Below, piece by piece: positions 1 to 8,265 of a DNA stretch of 64,000 nucleotides. The notes beneath the pieces are model-generated. The model did no database searches, was not told the origin of the DNA, and saw only the letters and a list, made by a program, of their open reading frames with translations. The DNA comes from AP-15 sp963787425 (lineage in GTDB: Bacteria > Pseudomonadota > Alphaproteobacteria > ATCC43930 > CGMCC-115725): NCBI GenBank assembly GCA_963787425.1, contig CAWBCV010000019.1, forward strand, positions 62,001-126,000, given 5' to 3'. How positions within the stretch are numbered: position 1 is the first letter of the stretch; each line of letters begins with the position of its first letter. The translations under genes and the position numbers were made by a program.

Positions 1-1
1 G

Positions 2-103
2 GAGAATCAATGCCTCTACACTCCGATCGGCTATGAAGAGACGGGACGCGGTACCGAAGCCGGCTATGACCGCGTCTTCATGCGCAAGCCGCTTCGTCAT
101 TGA
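2..103 (+). CDS. C-terminal end of a possible GNAT acetyltransferase (runs off window)
   Basis: The second reading frame is open from the window edge to a TGA at 101-103 and encodes 33 residues. It has an aromatic/Glu-rich stretch (GYEETGRGTEAGYDRVFMRK) that resembles the last strand of GNAT acetyltransferases. The gene begins outside the window, so neither length nor catalytic residues can be judged. The family call rests on this short tail only. Confidence 0.3.
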   Translation, partial: ENQCLYTPIGYEETGRGTEAGYDRVFMRKPLRH

Positions 104-178
104 GTTTAAAGGAGGATTAGATATCTCATTTGGCCGTGCACAGCGCCGATCGCTGAGCTGGCACATAGTTCCGAAGCC

Positions 179-784
179 CTATTGCGAGCTCTCGATTACC
201 TGCCTAATTCCGGTTTCCGAAGCTCGCACGATCGCGTCGAGCAGGCGATGACGAGTGACGGCAGCATCAAATCCAGGGCTGACAGGTTTGCCGTCCCGAA
301 TGCTTTCGGCCAACCTCGCGTAAAGCTGAGCGACATTGTAACTAGAGTCGGGTGCGATCCCTTCCGGAACCCAGCGGTATTTGCCTGGTATGGGCAGCTC
401 GGCGAGTTCCCTCTCATCACCTCGAGCCCCTCTCACATTCAGTTCTTGCCGCTGCATAGAGGCTCGTGAGGTGGCCGTCAGCTGGAGGTCGCCTTGGTCC
501 CTGTGGATCTCGAACCGGAACGCCGTCCCTCGATTCATCCCGCCACGGATCTGAAAGGATACGACCGTACCGTCTCCGACAATACCATTGACGACAAGTT
601 GGTCAGGCACGGTCTTGGCGATCAGTTCGTCGGTTTCCTCGACAAGTATGCGGTCGCGTTGGCTCACGACGAAAGCGGCAAGCTCACGAAATTCGCCAAG
701 GCAATAGCACAGCGCATCGATCGTATGGCCGCCAGTGATCGTCAGCAGGTTGGCGCCATTGGCGTGGTCGGCCTGATACCGGGC
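179..784 (-). pseudogene. Gfo/Idh/MocA-family oxidoreductase, C-terminal remnant
   Basis: The frame is open from about 784 to a TAG at 179-181 and encodes roughly 200 residues. It matches only the C-terminal substrate and dimerisation domain of Gfo/Idh/MocA NAD(P)-dependent sugar dehydrogenases: a GGHTIDALCYCLGEF stretch near the break, a beta-sheet core, and a terminal FDAAVTRHRLLDAIVRASE helix. The N-terminal Rossmann domain with its GxGxxG motif is absent. The homology stops abruptly at about 780, where a prfC fragment begins on the other strand. This looks like a rearrangement joint, and the remnant is very unlikely to be functional. Confidence 0.65.
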
Positions 785-789
785 GCCTG

Positions 790-996
790 ATGTCGGTGCA
801 GGCGCCGGTATTTTTCCTCGCCCGCGAGCGCAACCTCGCCGAGGAGGCCTGGCCGGGCGACATCATCGGCATCCCCAACCACGGAAGCCTGCGGATCGGC
901 GACAGCTTGACCGAAGGCGAGGCGCTCAGGATCACCGGCATCCCGAATTTCGCGCCCGAAATCCTGCGGCGGGTCAAAGTCGACGACCCGATGAAG
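790..996 (+). pseudogene. prfC: Peptide chain release factor 3 (RF3), internal fragment
   Basis: About 69 codons match the central part of the GTPase RF3, including AEEAWPGDIIGIPNHG, the RIGDSLTEGE stretch and GIPNFAPEILRRV. Homology ends after DDPMK, and both the G domain and the C-terminal domain are missing. A functional prfC is about 530 codons, so this is a dead fragment. It abuts the truncated Gfo/Idh gene within a few bases, so both genes were probably broken by one rearrangement. Confidence 0.7.
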
Positions 997-1081
997 CAGA
1001 GCGGGTCTGCCATGACTTGCGATATTCCGGCACGCTGGCCAGCATTTCGGGGATAGAACTGATTGTCGGATCCAGAACGGA

Positions 1082-1489
1082 TCAACGCACGATTACCGAA
1101 ACGATATCTAGAACCGCAGCCTCGCCCTTGACCTTCAAGGAAAATTTAGTGTTTTCCGGCACTGTCCAAACATCCCCAGCATTACGGCTCTCTTCCTTGC
1201 CGTCCAGAACCGTCGTGACCTTGCCTGCGCGCAAGGTCATTACGTGGAAGCCCGGCTCGGAAATCGGGTCGACAGGCTCTTTGCCGAACACCGATACTTG
1301 GCGGAGGATGACCGACGCACTCTTCGATTGGCCATCCTTTGCCATAAAATTTGCCGAAGTGCCAAGGCGCTCGGTTGAAACGACCCTCTGCTCGGCGTCC
1401 TTATTGTGGTCCTGCGCCCCCACCGATAGTGGAATCAGGGACAGTGTTGCAGCAGCGGTCATTGCTGTCACTGGATTAGCCGTTTTCAT
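1082..1489 (-). CDS. Secreted cupin-fold protein
   Basis: 135 residues. Residues 1-25 form a signal peptide (MKTANPV..., hydrophobic core, cleavage near VGAQD). The remainder has a short beta-barrel pattern typical of single-domain cupins: EPGFHVMTLRAGKVTTVLDG, a GDVWTVPENT turn and a strand-rich end. The usual metal-binding His pair is not obvious, so it may be a non-catalytic cupin. It lies 12 nt downstream of the quinoprotein gene on the same strand, and a second secreted cupin lies upstream of that gene, so the three are probably co-transcribed. The substrate is unknown. Confidence 0.6.
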   Translation of the reverse strand: MKTANPVTAMTAAATLSLIPLSVGAQDHNKDAEQRVVSTERLGTSANFMAKDGQSKSASVILRQVSVFGKEPVDPISEPGFHVMTLRAGKVTTVLDGKEESRNAGDVWTVPENTKFSLKVKGEAAVLDIVSVIVR

Positions 1490-1501
1490 GTCCGGCTCTC
1501 T

Positions 1502-3091
1502 TCAGGGTTGAAGCATATAGACGTTTCCGGCCCACGTCGCGACGTAAACGCGACCATCCACTAGCACAGGTTCGCCGAAGATCGCGTCGGATGAGCCTTT
1601 TGGTAGAATAATGTCGTGACTCCAGGGATCCGGTACGAGGCGAAGGCCTGCAAAGCGGCAAGATGCGGTCGGGATGTCGGGATCCTCGCACCGCCAACCG
1701 ACGGGTGGCGCGATGCTCGGATCGGCAACCGCTACGACGTGCCCCTCGCTGGTTCCAACGAAGAACATCCCACCGGTGACCGTCGGCGGTCCCAGAGGAT
1801 AGGTAGGCCCACCACCCGTACCCGGAATATCCTTGATCCAGCGGACCCGGCGTGCGTCCGACGAACAAATATTGAGCGCGTGCAAGCGGGTATACCCGGC
1901 GGTTAGATTGGAGACGGTGTCGTAGCCGCCCATGGCACCGACGTAGACATTGCCCCAGGCTGCTCCGGGGAGTTTGTAATCTGTATCACCGTGGACCGTG
2001 CCGTCAGAGGGCTGAAAACCACCATTGATCCAAGGTCCGGTCGGAAATGCCCATCGCGCCCGCGGGCTGGGCCCCTTCTCGTCCACGGCCCAGGTCCAGC
2101 CATCCTTTTGCGTCGAAACGATCACAGTTCCGCAACTCGTCCAGGCCACGGTCGGGCCGGTGGCCCAATCCGGATCATTATCCATTGAAAACGGTACGGG
2201 CTGATGCTGCCAGATAGGACTGCCGGTATCGGGGTTAAGGCGCAGCAGGCTAAGACCATAATTCGGCGACGGCTCTGGTTCACCCATGACACGCGTATTG
2301 CCAGTGGTCACAAGCAGGCCATTGTAGCCGCCTATCGAGGACCACACCCCGCCTCCACGTGTCGGACTTGCTGAAAAATTAAACTCCGGCCTGATATTGC
2401 CAGTCGCCAGATCCACCGCCACCACTTTCCCCTGTTGAATTGGATTATCGCAGTGATCGGCCACCCCGATATAGACCCGGCCATGATAGACCAGCGGGGC
2501 CGAGTAGCCGATCTGCTGGTGAAGTTCGCCCGTGGCGCCGCCTGTAAGCCCCGTTACCAGTGCAACGGCTGGCGATTCCCAGATCTTGGCTCCCGTGTCG
2601 GCATTCAGCGCAAACACGTGCCCATCACCGAGATGCGCGCCAGAGGACTGATCGGGAGCGCCAAATATTACTGCCCTGATGCCGCCGATATAGGCAATTG
2701 CTGCAGTCGATGCAATACCAAAACTTGACGGATTGCAATGGAATTGAGAATCAAGGGGTGGGTTACCAGCTGTCGGATACTGCCAGATTTGTGTGCCATC
2801 TGCGACATTGACTGAATAAAAGTAACCGTTTGTATTTCCGATATAGAGTTTCCCTTCGGAAACGATTGGTGAGGAGGTGAACGCGCCGAATGCGCCGCCA
2901 GAGACGTGAAACGGTGATGCCCAGCCCAGATGGAGCGTCAAGACACGGTCCGGACGGTTCAGGACCTTTTCGTTATACTGATCCGCCTGTCGGGACGGAC
3001 CGTGCCGGAATTGCGGCCAATCAGCCTTTGCGCCACAGATCCCCAGCACCAGCGGAATTGCGACGACGACTAGCAGCCTACAGATTGTCAT
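1502..3091 (-). CDS. Periplasmic PQQ-type beta-propeller (quinoprotein-like) protein
   Basis: 529 residues from an ATG at 3091 that is preceded by GGAGG seven nt upstream; the frame is open further upstream but that part lacks a signal. Residues 1-23 are a signal peptide ending GAKA. The mature part opens with WPQFRHGPSRQADQ and has repeated blades with the PQQ-repeat pattern (GKLYIGNTNGYFYSVNVADG, VFALNADTGAKIWES, VAVDLATGN, DTGSPIWQH). Such propellers occur in quinoprotein dehydrogenases and BamB-like proteins. I cannot confirm a PQQ-binding disulphide or catalytic Asp, so the enzymatic role is open. Secreted cupins flank it on both sides, suggesting an extracytoplasmic oxidation module. 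Confidence 0.7.
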   Translation of the reverse strand: MTICRLLVVVAIPLVLGICGAKADWPQFRHGPSRQADQYNEKVLNRPDRVLTLHLGWASPFHVSGGAFGAFTSSPIVSEGKLYIGNTNGYFYSVNVADGTQIWQYPTAGNPPLDSQFHCNPSSFGIASTAAIAYIGGIRAVIFGAPDQSSGAHLGDGHVFALNADTGAKIWESPAVALVTGLTGGATGELHQQIGYSAPLVYHGRVYIGVADHCDNPIQQGKVVAVDLATGNIRPEFNFSASPTRGGGVWSSIGGYNGLLVTTGNTRVMGEPEPSPNYGLSLLRLNPDTGSPIWQHQPVPFSMDNDPDWATGPTVAWTSCGTVIVSTQKDGWTWAVDEKGPSPRARWAFPTGPWINGGFQPSDGTVHGDTDYKLPGAAWGNVYVGAMGGYDTVSNLTAGYTRLHALNICSSDARRVRWIKDIPGTGGGPTYPLGPPTVTGGMFFVGTSEGHVVAVADPSIAPPVGWRCEDPDIPTASCRFAGLRLVPDPWSHDIILPKGSSDAIFGEPVLVDGRVYVATWAGNVYMLQP

Positions 3092-3180
3092 TATTCGACC
3101 TCCGCTTTGGCGATACGCACCAGGTTCTTTTGGCGCGTCTGGCGGGCGTTGCCGCCGTAGGGAAAATGGCGCCGAGATCG

Positions 3181-3705
3181 CTAGTCCTCCACGATATAGA
3201 TCCGAAGGTGAAGCGGCCACTCTCCCCCGTTTTTAATTTCGAAGGGCTGTCCCTGAGAGGCGGAGAAAGTTGCACCCGGCCCAACTTTCTGTTGCTGTTG
3301 GCCGAACACCAACGTCCCAGAACCAGAGCGGACCTCGATGAAGGCTGCGCCGGGGAGTGCTGTCGCGCCAGTTTCCTTTCGCGCCGGAATGGCCCAGTCT
3401 AGAACTTCGACATGGTAGCCGCCAGGTGCATTGGCTGGAGGACCGCCGAGCGCGTTGGCTGGAGATCCGCCAGGTGCATTGGCTTGAAAAACCGTCCGGG
3501 TGAGCACCGAGCCGGCAACTGAATAGGGCCGGGTCGGATGATAGTTCGAAAGGTTTTTAGCATCCGTACCGATCTCCGGCAGCAGCGAATTCTTGATCTC
3601 GACCTTTTCGTCTTTTGCTTGGCCGTAGCTGCCCGAAGGATAGCAAACGATGTACATAGAGCCCAACAGGATTGCGAGACCGGTGCGCCATCGACGGCTG
3701 GCCAT
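3181..3705 (-). CDS. Secreted cupin-like protein with internal Gly/Pro/Ala repeats
   Basis: 174 residues from an ATG at 3705 with an AAAGGAGG Shine-Dalgarno nearby; a longer frame starts upstream without a signal. The N-terminus (MASRRWRTGLAILLGSMYIV) is a signal peptide. A low-complexity region, roughly residues 71-91, has three 8-residue units of the type NAPGGSPA. The C-terminal half is a cupin-like barrel (GAAFIEVRSGSGTLVFGQQQ, then GATFSASQGQPFEIKN). It is the first gene of the three-gene secreted cluster and ends 90 nt before the propeller gene. Function unknown. Confidence 0.6.
   Translation of the reverse strand: MASRRWRTGLAILLGSMYIVCYPSGSYGQAKDEKVEIKNSLLPEIGTDAKNLSNYHPTRPYSVAGSVLTRTVFQANAPGGSPANALGGPPANAPGGYHVEVLDWAIPARKETGATALPGAAFIEVRSGSGTLVFGQQQQKVGPGATFSASQGQPFEIKNGGEWPLHLRIYIVED
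3418..3489 (-). repeat. Three imperfect 24-bp tandem repeats inside the cupin gene
   Basis: Imperfect copies of a 24-bp unit, with GCATTGGCTGGAGGACCGCC-like plus-strand sequence, encode NAPGGSPA, NALGGPPA and NAPGG. The register keeps the reading frame, so the copy number could vary by slippage without breaking the protein. Confidence 0.7.
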
Positions 3706-3898
3706 TCTGCATCCTCCTTTAACACGGGAACCCCCGCTCTGTGCTCCGATCCCAGCAGGCTGCTGAAATGGGAGTTCGCAGACGATGATGAGCAACGGTC
3801 ATTCATACGCCACCGGGTACTGCAAAAAAACTCAAAGATCAGGACTCTCTGCATTCTATTTTTCATTTTTCTGATGATCGGTCCCATTTTTCAGCATC

Positions 3899-6040
3899 CT
3901 AGCAGAATGGGTGCGGATCCGGGTTAAGGGACCCCCGGCCGGCGAGTCGGGGTGCTTCGAGACGCTCAAAGCCCAGGCCGCAATGGATTGGGAGAAGTCC
4001 ATCCGAGAACGCGCGGACGATGCGTAGCCCGCTCAAAGCCAGGTCTGGTGGCGTGAGGTCCACCACGGCAACCCGAGCACCTGTGGTGGCCAGTAGCGTG
4101 GCTAGTTCGCGGACATTCTCCACTGCAATGTCTGGCCGCGCGGCGCAAGGTGCTGGCGTGCCTTCGCTCAGGAACGACGCCGACCCGGCGCGCGCGGGAT
4201 CAAAATAATACCACGCGTGGTCGATGAATTGGTCGGACCGGATTACATCGCGCCCGAACTCCTGACCTTGGCCGCGCACGAGGCTTCGTCCGGTTGCTAC
4301 CATCTCTAGTGCCGCAGCGCGGAAAGCTTCCCGTAGTGACGGATGTGCCGCTGACCCGACGCATAAGCCCGGCCAGCGCACGCCGTCGCCGAAGCTCGTA
4401 GCGAGTACCGTTGGGATCGGGATACCCACTTCAAGTCTGTAGAATGACATCGTCACCCCCAGCGGCTCAAGCCAGCGAATGATGGCGTTCACCGCCGGGT
4501 CCTTACAGTCGGGTGCCAGGCGCACGCCCGGCAGACGGCACAGCCAAGTCATCATGGCAGCGTCCCGCTCGACCAGTTCGAGTACTGCACGCATGGCTGC
4601 GTCATCTGGGTCGCGGCCCAGCGCGAGCCCGCTGGTGGTAACCTGGCACAGCCGGTCGCCGAGCGAACGCGCGGCGAACAATGCGGTTTCGGCCGGCAGC
4701 CAAATTGACTTGCTGCTCGGCACCAACTCGCCCCGTATCCAGTGATACCGCCGGTGCGGATCAAAACGCTCGAAGGGAAAGTCGACGCTCGCGTACTGCG
4801 CGTCAGCGTAGAGGCCGACCGCGTCCGGCATTAGCACCGGACCATCCAACTCGCTGGCGGCGGCAGTGACGATGCGTGCATCAGGGACCTGTCCTGCACC
4901 ATAGCGCTCCAGCGCTTCGCCCAGCCCGCTCCGCAGCGCCTCCCCGCGGCTGCGGCCCTTGCCGCTGCACAGTTCGGCGGGGGCCGGCGGCTCCGCGCCG
5001 ATGGGCAGGCCGACCGGCTGCGCGTGGGCGAAACACAGGCCCCTACCTTCGCCCTCCTCCTCGACCCAGGCGCCGGTGATCACCCCCGTGGTGCCGTCGA
5101 CCCAGCCGGGGAAGTCGACCATGGGCAAGGCGGCGTCGACTATACCACCAAGATCGAGTTTGTAGCGCGCCGGATCGGCGATGGCCCCTGCGCCACCGCA
5201 CACGTCACATTCTGGCAGCGGGATCACCAAATGCGTCCTCGCAGTTAACGCAACCAGGTTGAGGACGCAGACACGACCGAGTAGCGCGTTGTTGCCATGG
5301 CGGAGAATTTTTATGGCCTCAAACGCCAGCCAGTCCGCCGCGATATGCCCGGCGAGGCCGGCGTCTCGTCCGGCGAGCGGTCGGGCACGCCGGTGCCGAT
5401 CGAGTTGGTATAACGCCGTGGGATACGGGTCGTTGGCTATGCGACGGTCGCGCATACAGCTCCAGCAGGCACCGAGGCTCTTGCGAAACAGCGGGCCCAG
5501 CAAGACTTCACCACGCCCGAGGGTGCCGTGTAAGACCTGGATGCCGCTCGCACACGCCTCGGCGGCGTGGCGGCGATGTGCCTCCGGGTCTTCGACATCA
5601 GCAGCCACGACCATTAGATCGCATGAGTCGGTGGAAGTCAGCACGCTGAGGCCGGCATCCGCCAGCTTAGCACGAACGCCGACGGCCCAGGCGCCACTGC
5701 CGACCACGGTCACGCGCGCACCCCAGACCGCATTAGAGCCCGGCAGCTCAAAGCGGGCGGTCGTACCGCCCGATACCAGCCCCGCGTGCTCGAACAGTTC
5801 CAGTAGCCGGCGCGCGTCAGCCGCTTCCTCGGTCGTCAGGTCGGCAAACACATCGGGCTTCGTGAAACCGGTAAGTGGGTCTTTCGCCGCGGCGCCGTCC
5901 GTCAGCTCCAGAACCCGGGTGGCCAGCGCACCTACCGCAGTACCCTCGATCGGCAGGACGCCGACATCGGTGTCCAGGATGAGACCATTTGCGTGGATGA
6001 AGATGCGGTCCCTGTCGATGTGATAGCACTCCGTGCTCAG
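3899..6040 (-). CDS. Fused ThiF-like/RRE partner and YcaO cyclodehydratase (azoline-forming, TOMM/RiPP)
   Basis: About 713 residues. Residues 1-100 look like the leader-binding (RRE) winged-helix region; 106-290 are an E1/ocin-ThiF-like domain with VTVVGSGAWAVGVRAKL and a zinc-type Cys set (C192, C195, C278, C281); about 300-713 are the YcaO ATPase domain with RGEALRSGLGEALERYGAG and LELVERDAAMMTW. The protein ends PDPHPFC, a PxPxP tail known from azoline-forming YcaO enzymes. Expected role: ATP-dependent cyclisation of Cys/Ser/Thr in a precursor peptide to thiazolines or oxazolines. The frame is open to 6526, but homology begins here, with no in-frame ATG/GTG/TTG nearby. A CTG overlaps the TGA of the upstream radical SAM gene (CTGA) and has AGGAGG seven nt before it. 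Confidence 0.87.
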   Translation of the reverse strand: MSTECYHIDRDRIFIHANGLILDTDVGVLPIEGTAVGALATRVLELTDGAAAKDPLTGFTKPDVFADLTTEEAADARRLLELFEHAGLVSGGTTARFELPGSNAVWGARVTVVGSGAWAVGVRAKLADAGLSVLTSTDSCDLMVVAADVEDPEAHRRHAAEACASGIQVLHGTLGRGEVLLGPLFRKSLGACWSCMRDRRIANDPYPTALYQLDRHRRARPLAGRDAGLAGHIAADWLAFEAIKILRHGNNALLGRVCVLNLVALTARTHLVIPLPECDVCGGAGAIADPARYKLDLGGIVDAALPMVDFPGWVDGTTGVITGAWVEEEGEGRGLCFAHAQPVGLPIGAEPPAPAELCSGKGRSRGEALRSGLGEALERYGAGQVPDARIVTAAASELDGPVLMPDAVGLYADAQYASVDFPFERFDPHRRYHWIRGELVPSSKSIWLPAETALFAARSLGDRLCQVTTSGLALGRDPDDAAMRAVLELVERDAAMMTWLCRLPGVRLAPDCKDPAVNAIIRWLEPLGVTMSFYRLEVGIPIPTVLATSFGDGVRWPGLCVGSAAHPSLREAFRAAALEMVATGRSLVRGQGQEFGRDVIRSDQFIDHAWYYFDPARAGSASFLSEGTPAPCAARPDIAVENVRELATLLATTGARVAVVDLTPPDLALSGLRIVRAFSDGLLPIHCGLGFERLEAPRLAGRGSLNPDPHPFC

Positions 6041-7389
6041 GCCGCGGCCTCCTGTCTCGGAATATTTCGGCGGGAGAGCGCATAGCTCAGCAACAAGCGG
6101 TCCTCGATGTTGAGCTTTGCGCTCGGGCAGGGCGCCCGCCCCTCCAACCACTGCTTGGGGCAGGCGCCGCCACACACCGGCAGCATACGGCAAGTGGCGC
6201 AGCCATAGGCACCGGCTGCGACGCGGTCGTGGAAGTCGCCCAGCATCTGTCGTGCTGCCGGATCGGTTCCCGTCTCGACATGGCCGATAGAGAACCGGTT
6301 CGGCGTGCCGTAGGCGGGCACGTAAGATACTTCGGTGCAGTTGTAGAGCGCACCGGTAGCGTCTACGACTGCGCTGTCCGGCTTGACCGCAATGCACACC
6401 ACCGGAGTCAGATCCGGCACGACGGAGACGCGGAAGCCAAGTCGTGCCATCTCGGCAAACCACGCGATCTCCGCGTCGGCGAATTCCTCGGGTGAGAGCG
6501 AAAGTTCGTGCGCATCGTTCCCCCAAGAATGCACCGGGGCAACGTAGAAGTGGATCCGGTCTTGAACTCCGGCAGCGGCGAGCAGCCGCAGCAACGGTAC
6601 TACTTGATCTGCATTGCGCCGGTCGACGTTGGCGCGAACATCAATGTCGAGATCGAGGTCGGCGCGGCGGCAGAGACGCAGCAAATTGGCAAGTATGCGC
6701 TCAAAGCTGGGCTTACGAGATTTCGTCGGCCGCCTCGCGTCGTGCGCGTCGCGCAGTCCATCGAGTGAGACGGTAAGGGAGCGAACCGCATGCGTCATGA
6801 CTAGTTCGGTGGACGTATCATCGGTCAGCGAGAAGCCATTAGTGGTGATAGAGGAGGTATAGTCGCAGCCGAACTCGGCCGCGAGCGCCTGCAAGCGCGG
6901 CGACAACCGCCGGATAACTCTCAAGCCGGCAAGCGGCTCCGCGCCAAACCAACTGATGCCGAGCGTGTGGTAGCGCCCCGTGGCGAGACTCCGGCGCGCG
7001 GAGTCGAGAAACAGGTCCTGGTGCGACTCGCTCAGATGGGTGCGCGAATGCTCCTGGCCGCAATAGCCGCAGGCAAGCTGACAGGCGGCCGTCGGCTGGA
7101 CGACTAGCGTAAGCCGGTCGTCTGTGGCGCTGGCAAGGTCCTGGCGCGCCAGGACGGTCGCGAGCTCATCCGTGTCGGCCGGGACGAGGAGCTCGATGTC
7201 GCACAACTCCGCAACCATTGGCTCTGGCAACACGCCCAAGTTGCCGTTCAGGGCGGCAATCCAACACGCCTCAGGAATTACGACAACCGTTGCTGTACGG
7301 GTAGCGAAGACCAGTCGTTTGACGACGCTGTCGTCCTCATCTAGAAACGCCTGGGAGGCGACGTGATACGCGCTAAGATGAAGCGACAT
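6037..7389 (-). CDS. Radical SAM/SPASM peptide maturase
   Basis: 450 residues. The [4Fe-4S]-SAM motif is C103-x3-C107-x2-C110 (CQLACGYC), preceded by LTLVVQPT. A TIM-barrel core follows, with SWFGAEPL and SITTNGF. The C-terminal SPASM region carries many cysteines (VVCIAV, LYNCTE, YGCATCRMLPVCGGACPK, APCPS) for auxiliary clusters. Enzymes of this type make thioether or carbon-carbon crosslinks, or epimerise residues, in ribosomal peptides. The gene sits between four precursor genes and the YcaO fusion, with which it overlaps by 4 nt, so the peptide is probably modified by both enzymes. The start ATG lacks a strong SD. Confidence 0.88.
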   Translation of the reverse strand: MSLHLSAYHVASQAFLDEDDSVVKRLVFATRTATVVVIPEACWIAALNGNLGVLPEPMVAELCDIELLVPADTDELATVLARQDLASATDDRLTLVVQPTAACQLACGYCGQEHSRTHLSESHQDLFLDSARRSLATGRYHTLGISWFGAEPLAGLRVIRRLSPRLQALAAEFGCDYTSSITTNGFSLTDDTSTELVMTHAVRSLTVSLDGLRDAHDARRPTKSRKPSFERILANLLRLCRRADLDLDIDVRANVDRRNADQVVPLLRLLAAAGVQDRIHFYVAPVHSWGNDAHELSLSPEEFADAEIAWFAEMARLGFRVSVVPDLTPVVCIAVKPDSAVVDATGALYNCTEVSYVPAYGTPNRFSIGHVETGTDPAARQMLGDFHDRVAAGAYGCATCRMLPVCGGACPKQWLEGRAPCPSAKLNIEDRLLLSYALSRRNIPRQEAAA

Positions 7390-7473
7390 GGAATGCCCAT
7401 TGAAGTTGATCGCATCGCCCCAGATAGATAACCCGACGATCGTGCTGCCACGAAGGCGCCGGTATCAACTAAT
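7326..7473 (-). repeat. Diverged direct repeat at the precursor/maturase junction, copy 1
   Basis: This stretch covers the first codons of the radical SAM gene and its 5' untranslated region. It is about 80% identical by eye to 7833-7974, for example in the shared blocks ACGCTGTCGTCCTCATC, GGAGGCGACGTGATACGCG and CAGATAACCCGAC or close variants. It marks a tandem duplication of about 500 bp that carried one precursor gene. Confidence 0.75.
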
Positions 7474-7732
7474 CCCGGGAGGTGGGGGTAACCGGGGCAG
7501 GCTGGTTTACTGGTGAAGCCGCTTCCGGGTGACCGCAGCCCGTGTTAGAGATCCAGCCAGCTTGGCAGCTACAACAACAACTCGTGTTTCTGCCGTCCGC
7601 CAGTCTCGCTAGCGTGCCTGAACCTAGGCTGCCCAGCGGCTCACCACCCTGCGCACGTTGAACTGCCGTGTCGAGCGAAAGCTTTGCCTCGGCAAGTAAC
7701 TCGGCGATGGACGATTGTACGGTTTCTATCAT
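7469..7732 (-). CDS. RiPP precursor peptide A1 (divergent core)
   Basis: 87 residues from an ATG at 7732, chosen by alignment with the other three precursors; upstream in-frame ATG-type starts at 7771 and 7765 are possible. The leader, about residues 1-46, is an amphipathic helix (IAELLAEAKLSLDTAVQRA, then GEPLGSL and TLARL) shared with A2-A4. The core is different: NTSCCCSC, a spacer with Trp60, then NTGCGH and a Pro-rich tail. Cys52, 53, 54, 56 and 66 plus nearby Ser/Thr are candidate heterocyclisation sites. It is the copy closest to the maturase genes and is probably transcribed with them. Confidence 0.8.
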   Translation of the reverse strand: MIETVQSSIAELLAEAKLSLDTAVQRAQGGEPLGSLGSGTLARLADGRNTSCCCSCQAGWISNTGCGHPEAASPVNQPAPVTPTSRD

Positions 7733-7825
7733 TATAACACCCGTCCGCTGAAGGGTTTTTGCCATCGACATTGGTTAGCGCGTCGGCGCTCGCCTCTGAG
7801 CCAGAATGCTTACTGGGTCAGTTGC

Positions 7826-7892
7826 TTGATCACGCTGTCGTCCTCATCCAAGAACGGGAGGCGACGTGATACGCGGCAAGATGACGCGACAT
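7826..7892 (-). pseudogene. Duplicated 5' end of the radical SAM gene
   Basis: The minus strand from the ATG at 7892 encodes MSRHLAAYHVAS, nearly identical to the first residues of the intact radical SAM gene (MSLHLSAYHVAS). A small deletion then shifts the frame, although the DNA still matches the original codons for LDEDDSV before homology ends. It lies just upstream of the A1 precursor, showing that the precursor/maturase junction was duplicated. Confidence 0.75.
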
Positions 7893-7974
7893 TGCACGCC
7901 CATCGAAGTTGATTACATCGCGCCCAGGCAGATAACCCGACCGTCGTGCTGCCTCGGCGCAGGCTGTCAACCGG
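7833..7974 (-). repeat. Diverged direct repeat at the precursor/maturase junction, copy 2
   Basis: This is the second copy of the 7326-7473 segment. It lies between precursors A1 and A2 and contains the dead 5' end of a radical SAM gene. Confidence 0.75.
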
Positions 7975-7983
7975 AGCAGGCTG

Positions 7984-8211
7984 TCAAGCGCCAGCGCCGC
8001 AGGCCGGGTTTGGTGAGGCTGCCGCTGCCGCACGGTGACTGCAGCTGGTGTTGTTGCATCCCGTGTTGTTCTGCTCGGCCAGTCTTGCCAGCGTGGCCTC
8101 ACTTAAGCTGCCCAGCGGCTCACCAGCCTGCGTCCGTTGAAGTGCCGTGTCGAGCGCGATCCTTGCCGAGGCGAGTAATTCGGCGACGGCGGGTTGCTCG
8201 GTTTGTGCCAT
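7984..8211 (-). CDS. RiPP precursor peptide A2
   Basis: 75 residues, ATG at 8211 with a weak AGGTG ribosome site. The leader is AVAELLASARIALDTALQR followed by QAGEPLGSLSEATLARL; the core is NNTGCNNTSCSHR (residues 48-60), followed by an Ala-rich tail and a final PNPACGAGA. The two core Cys and neighbouring Thr/Ser are the expected targets of the YcaO enzyme. Leader identity with A3 and A4 is very high, indicating recent duplication. No GG cleavage site is clear. Confidence 0.8.
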   Translation of the reverse strand: MAQTEQPAVAELLASARIALDTALQRTQAGEPLGSLSEATLARLAEQNNTGCNNTSCSHRAAAAASPNPACGAGA

Positions 8212-8265
8212 CAGTGCACCTGTGCGTAAGAAGGGCTATTGGCATCGAAGTCGGTGTTGAAGCGG

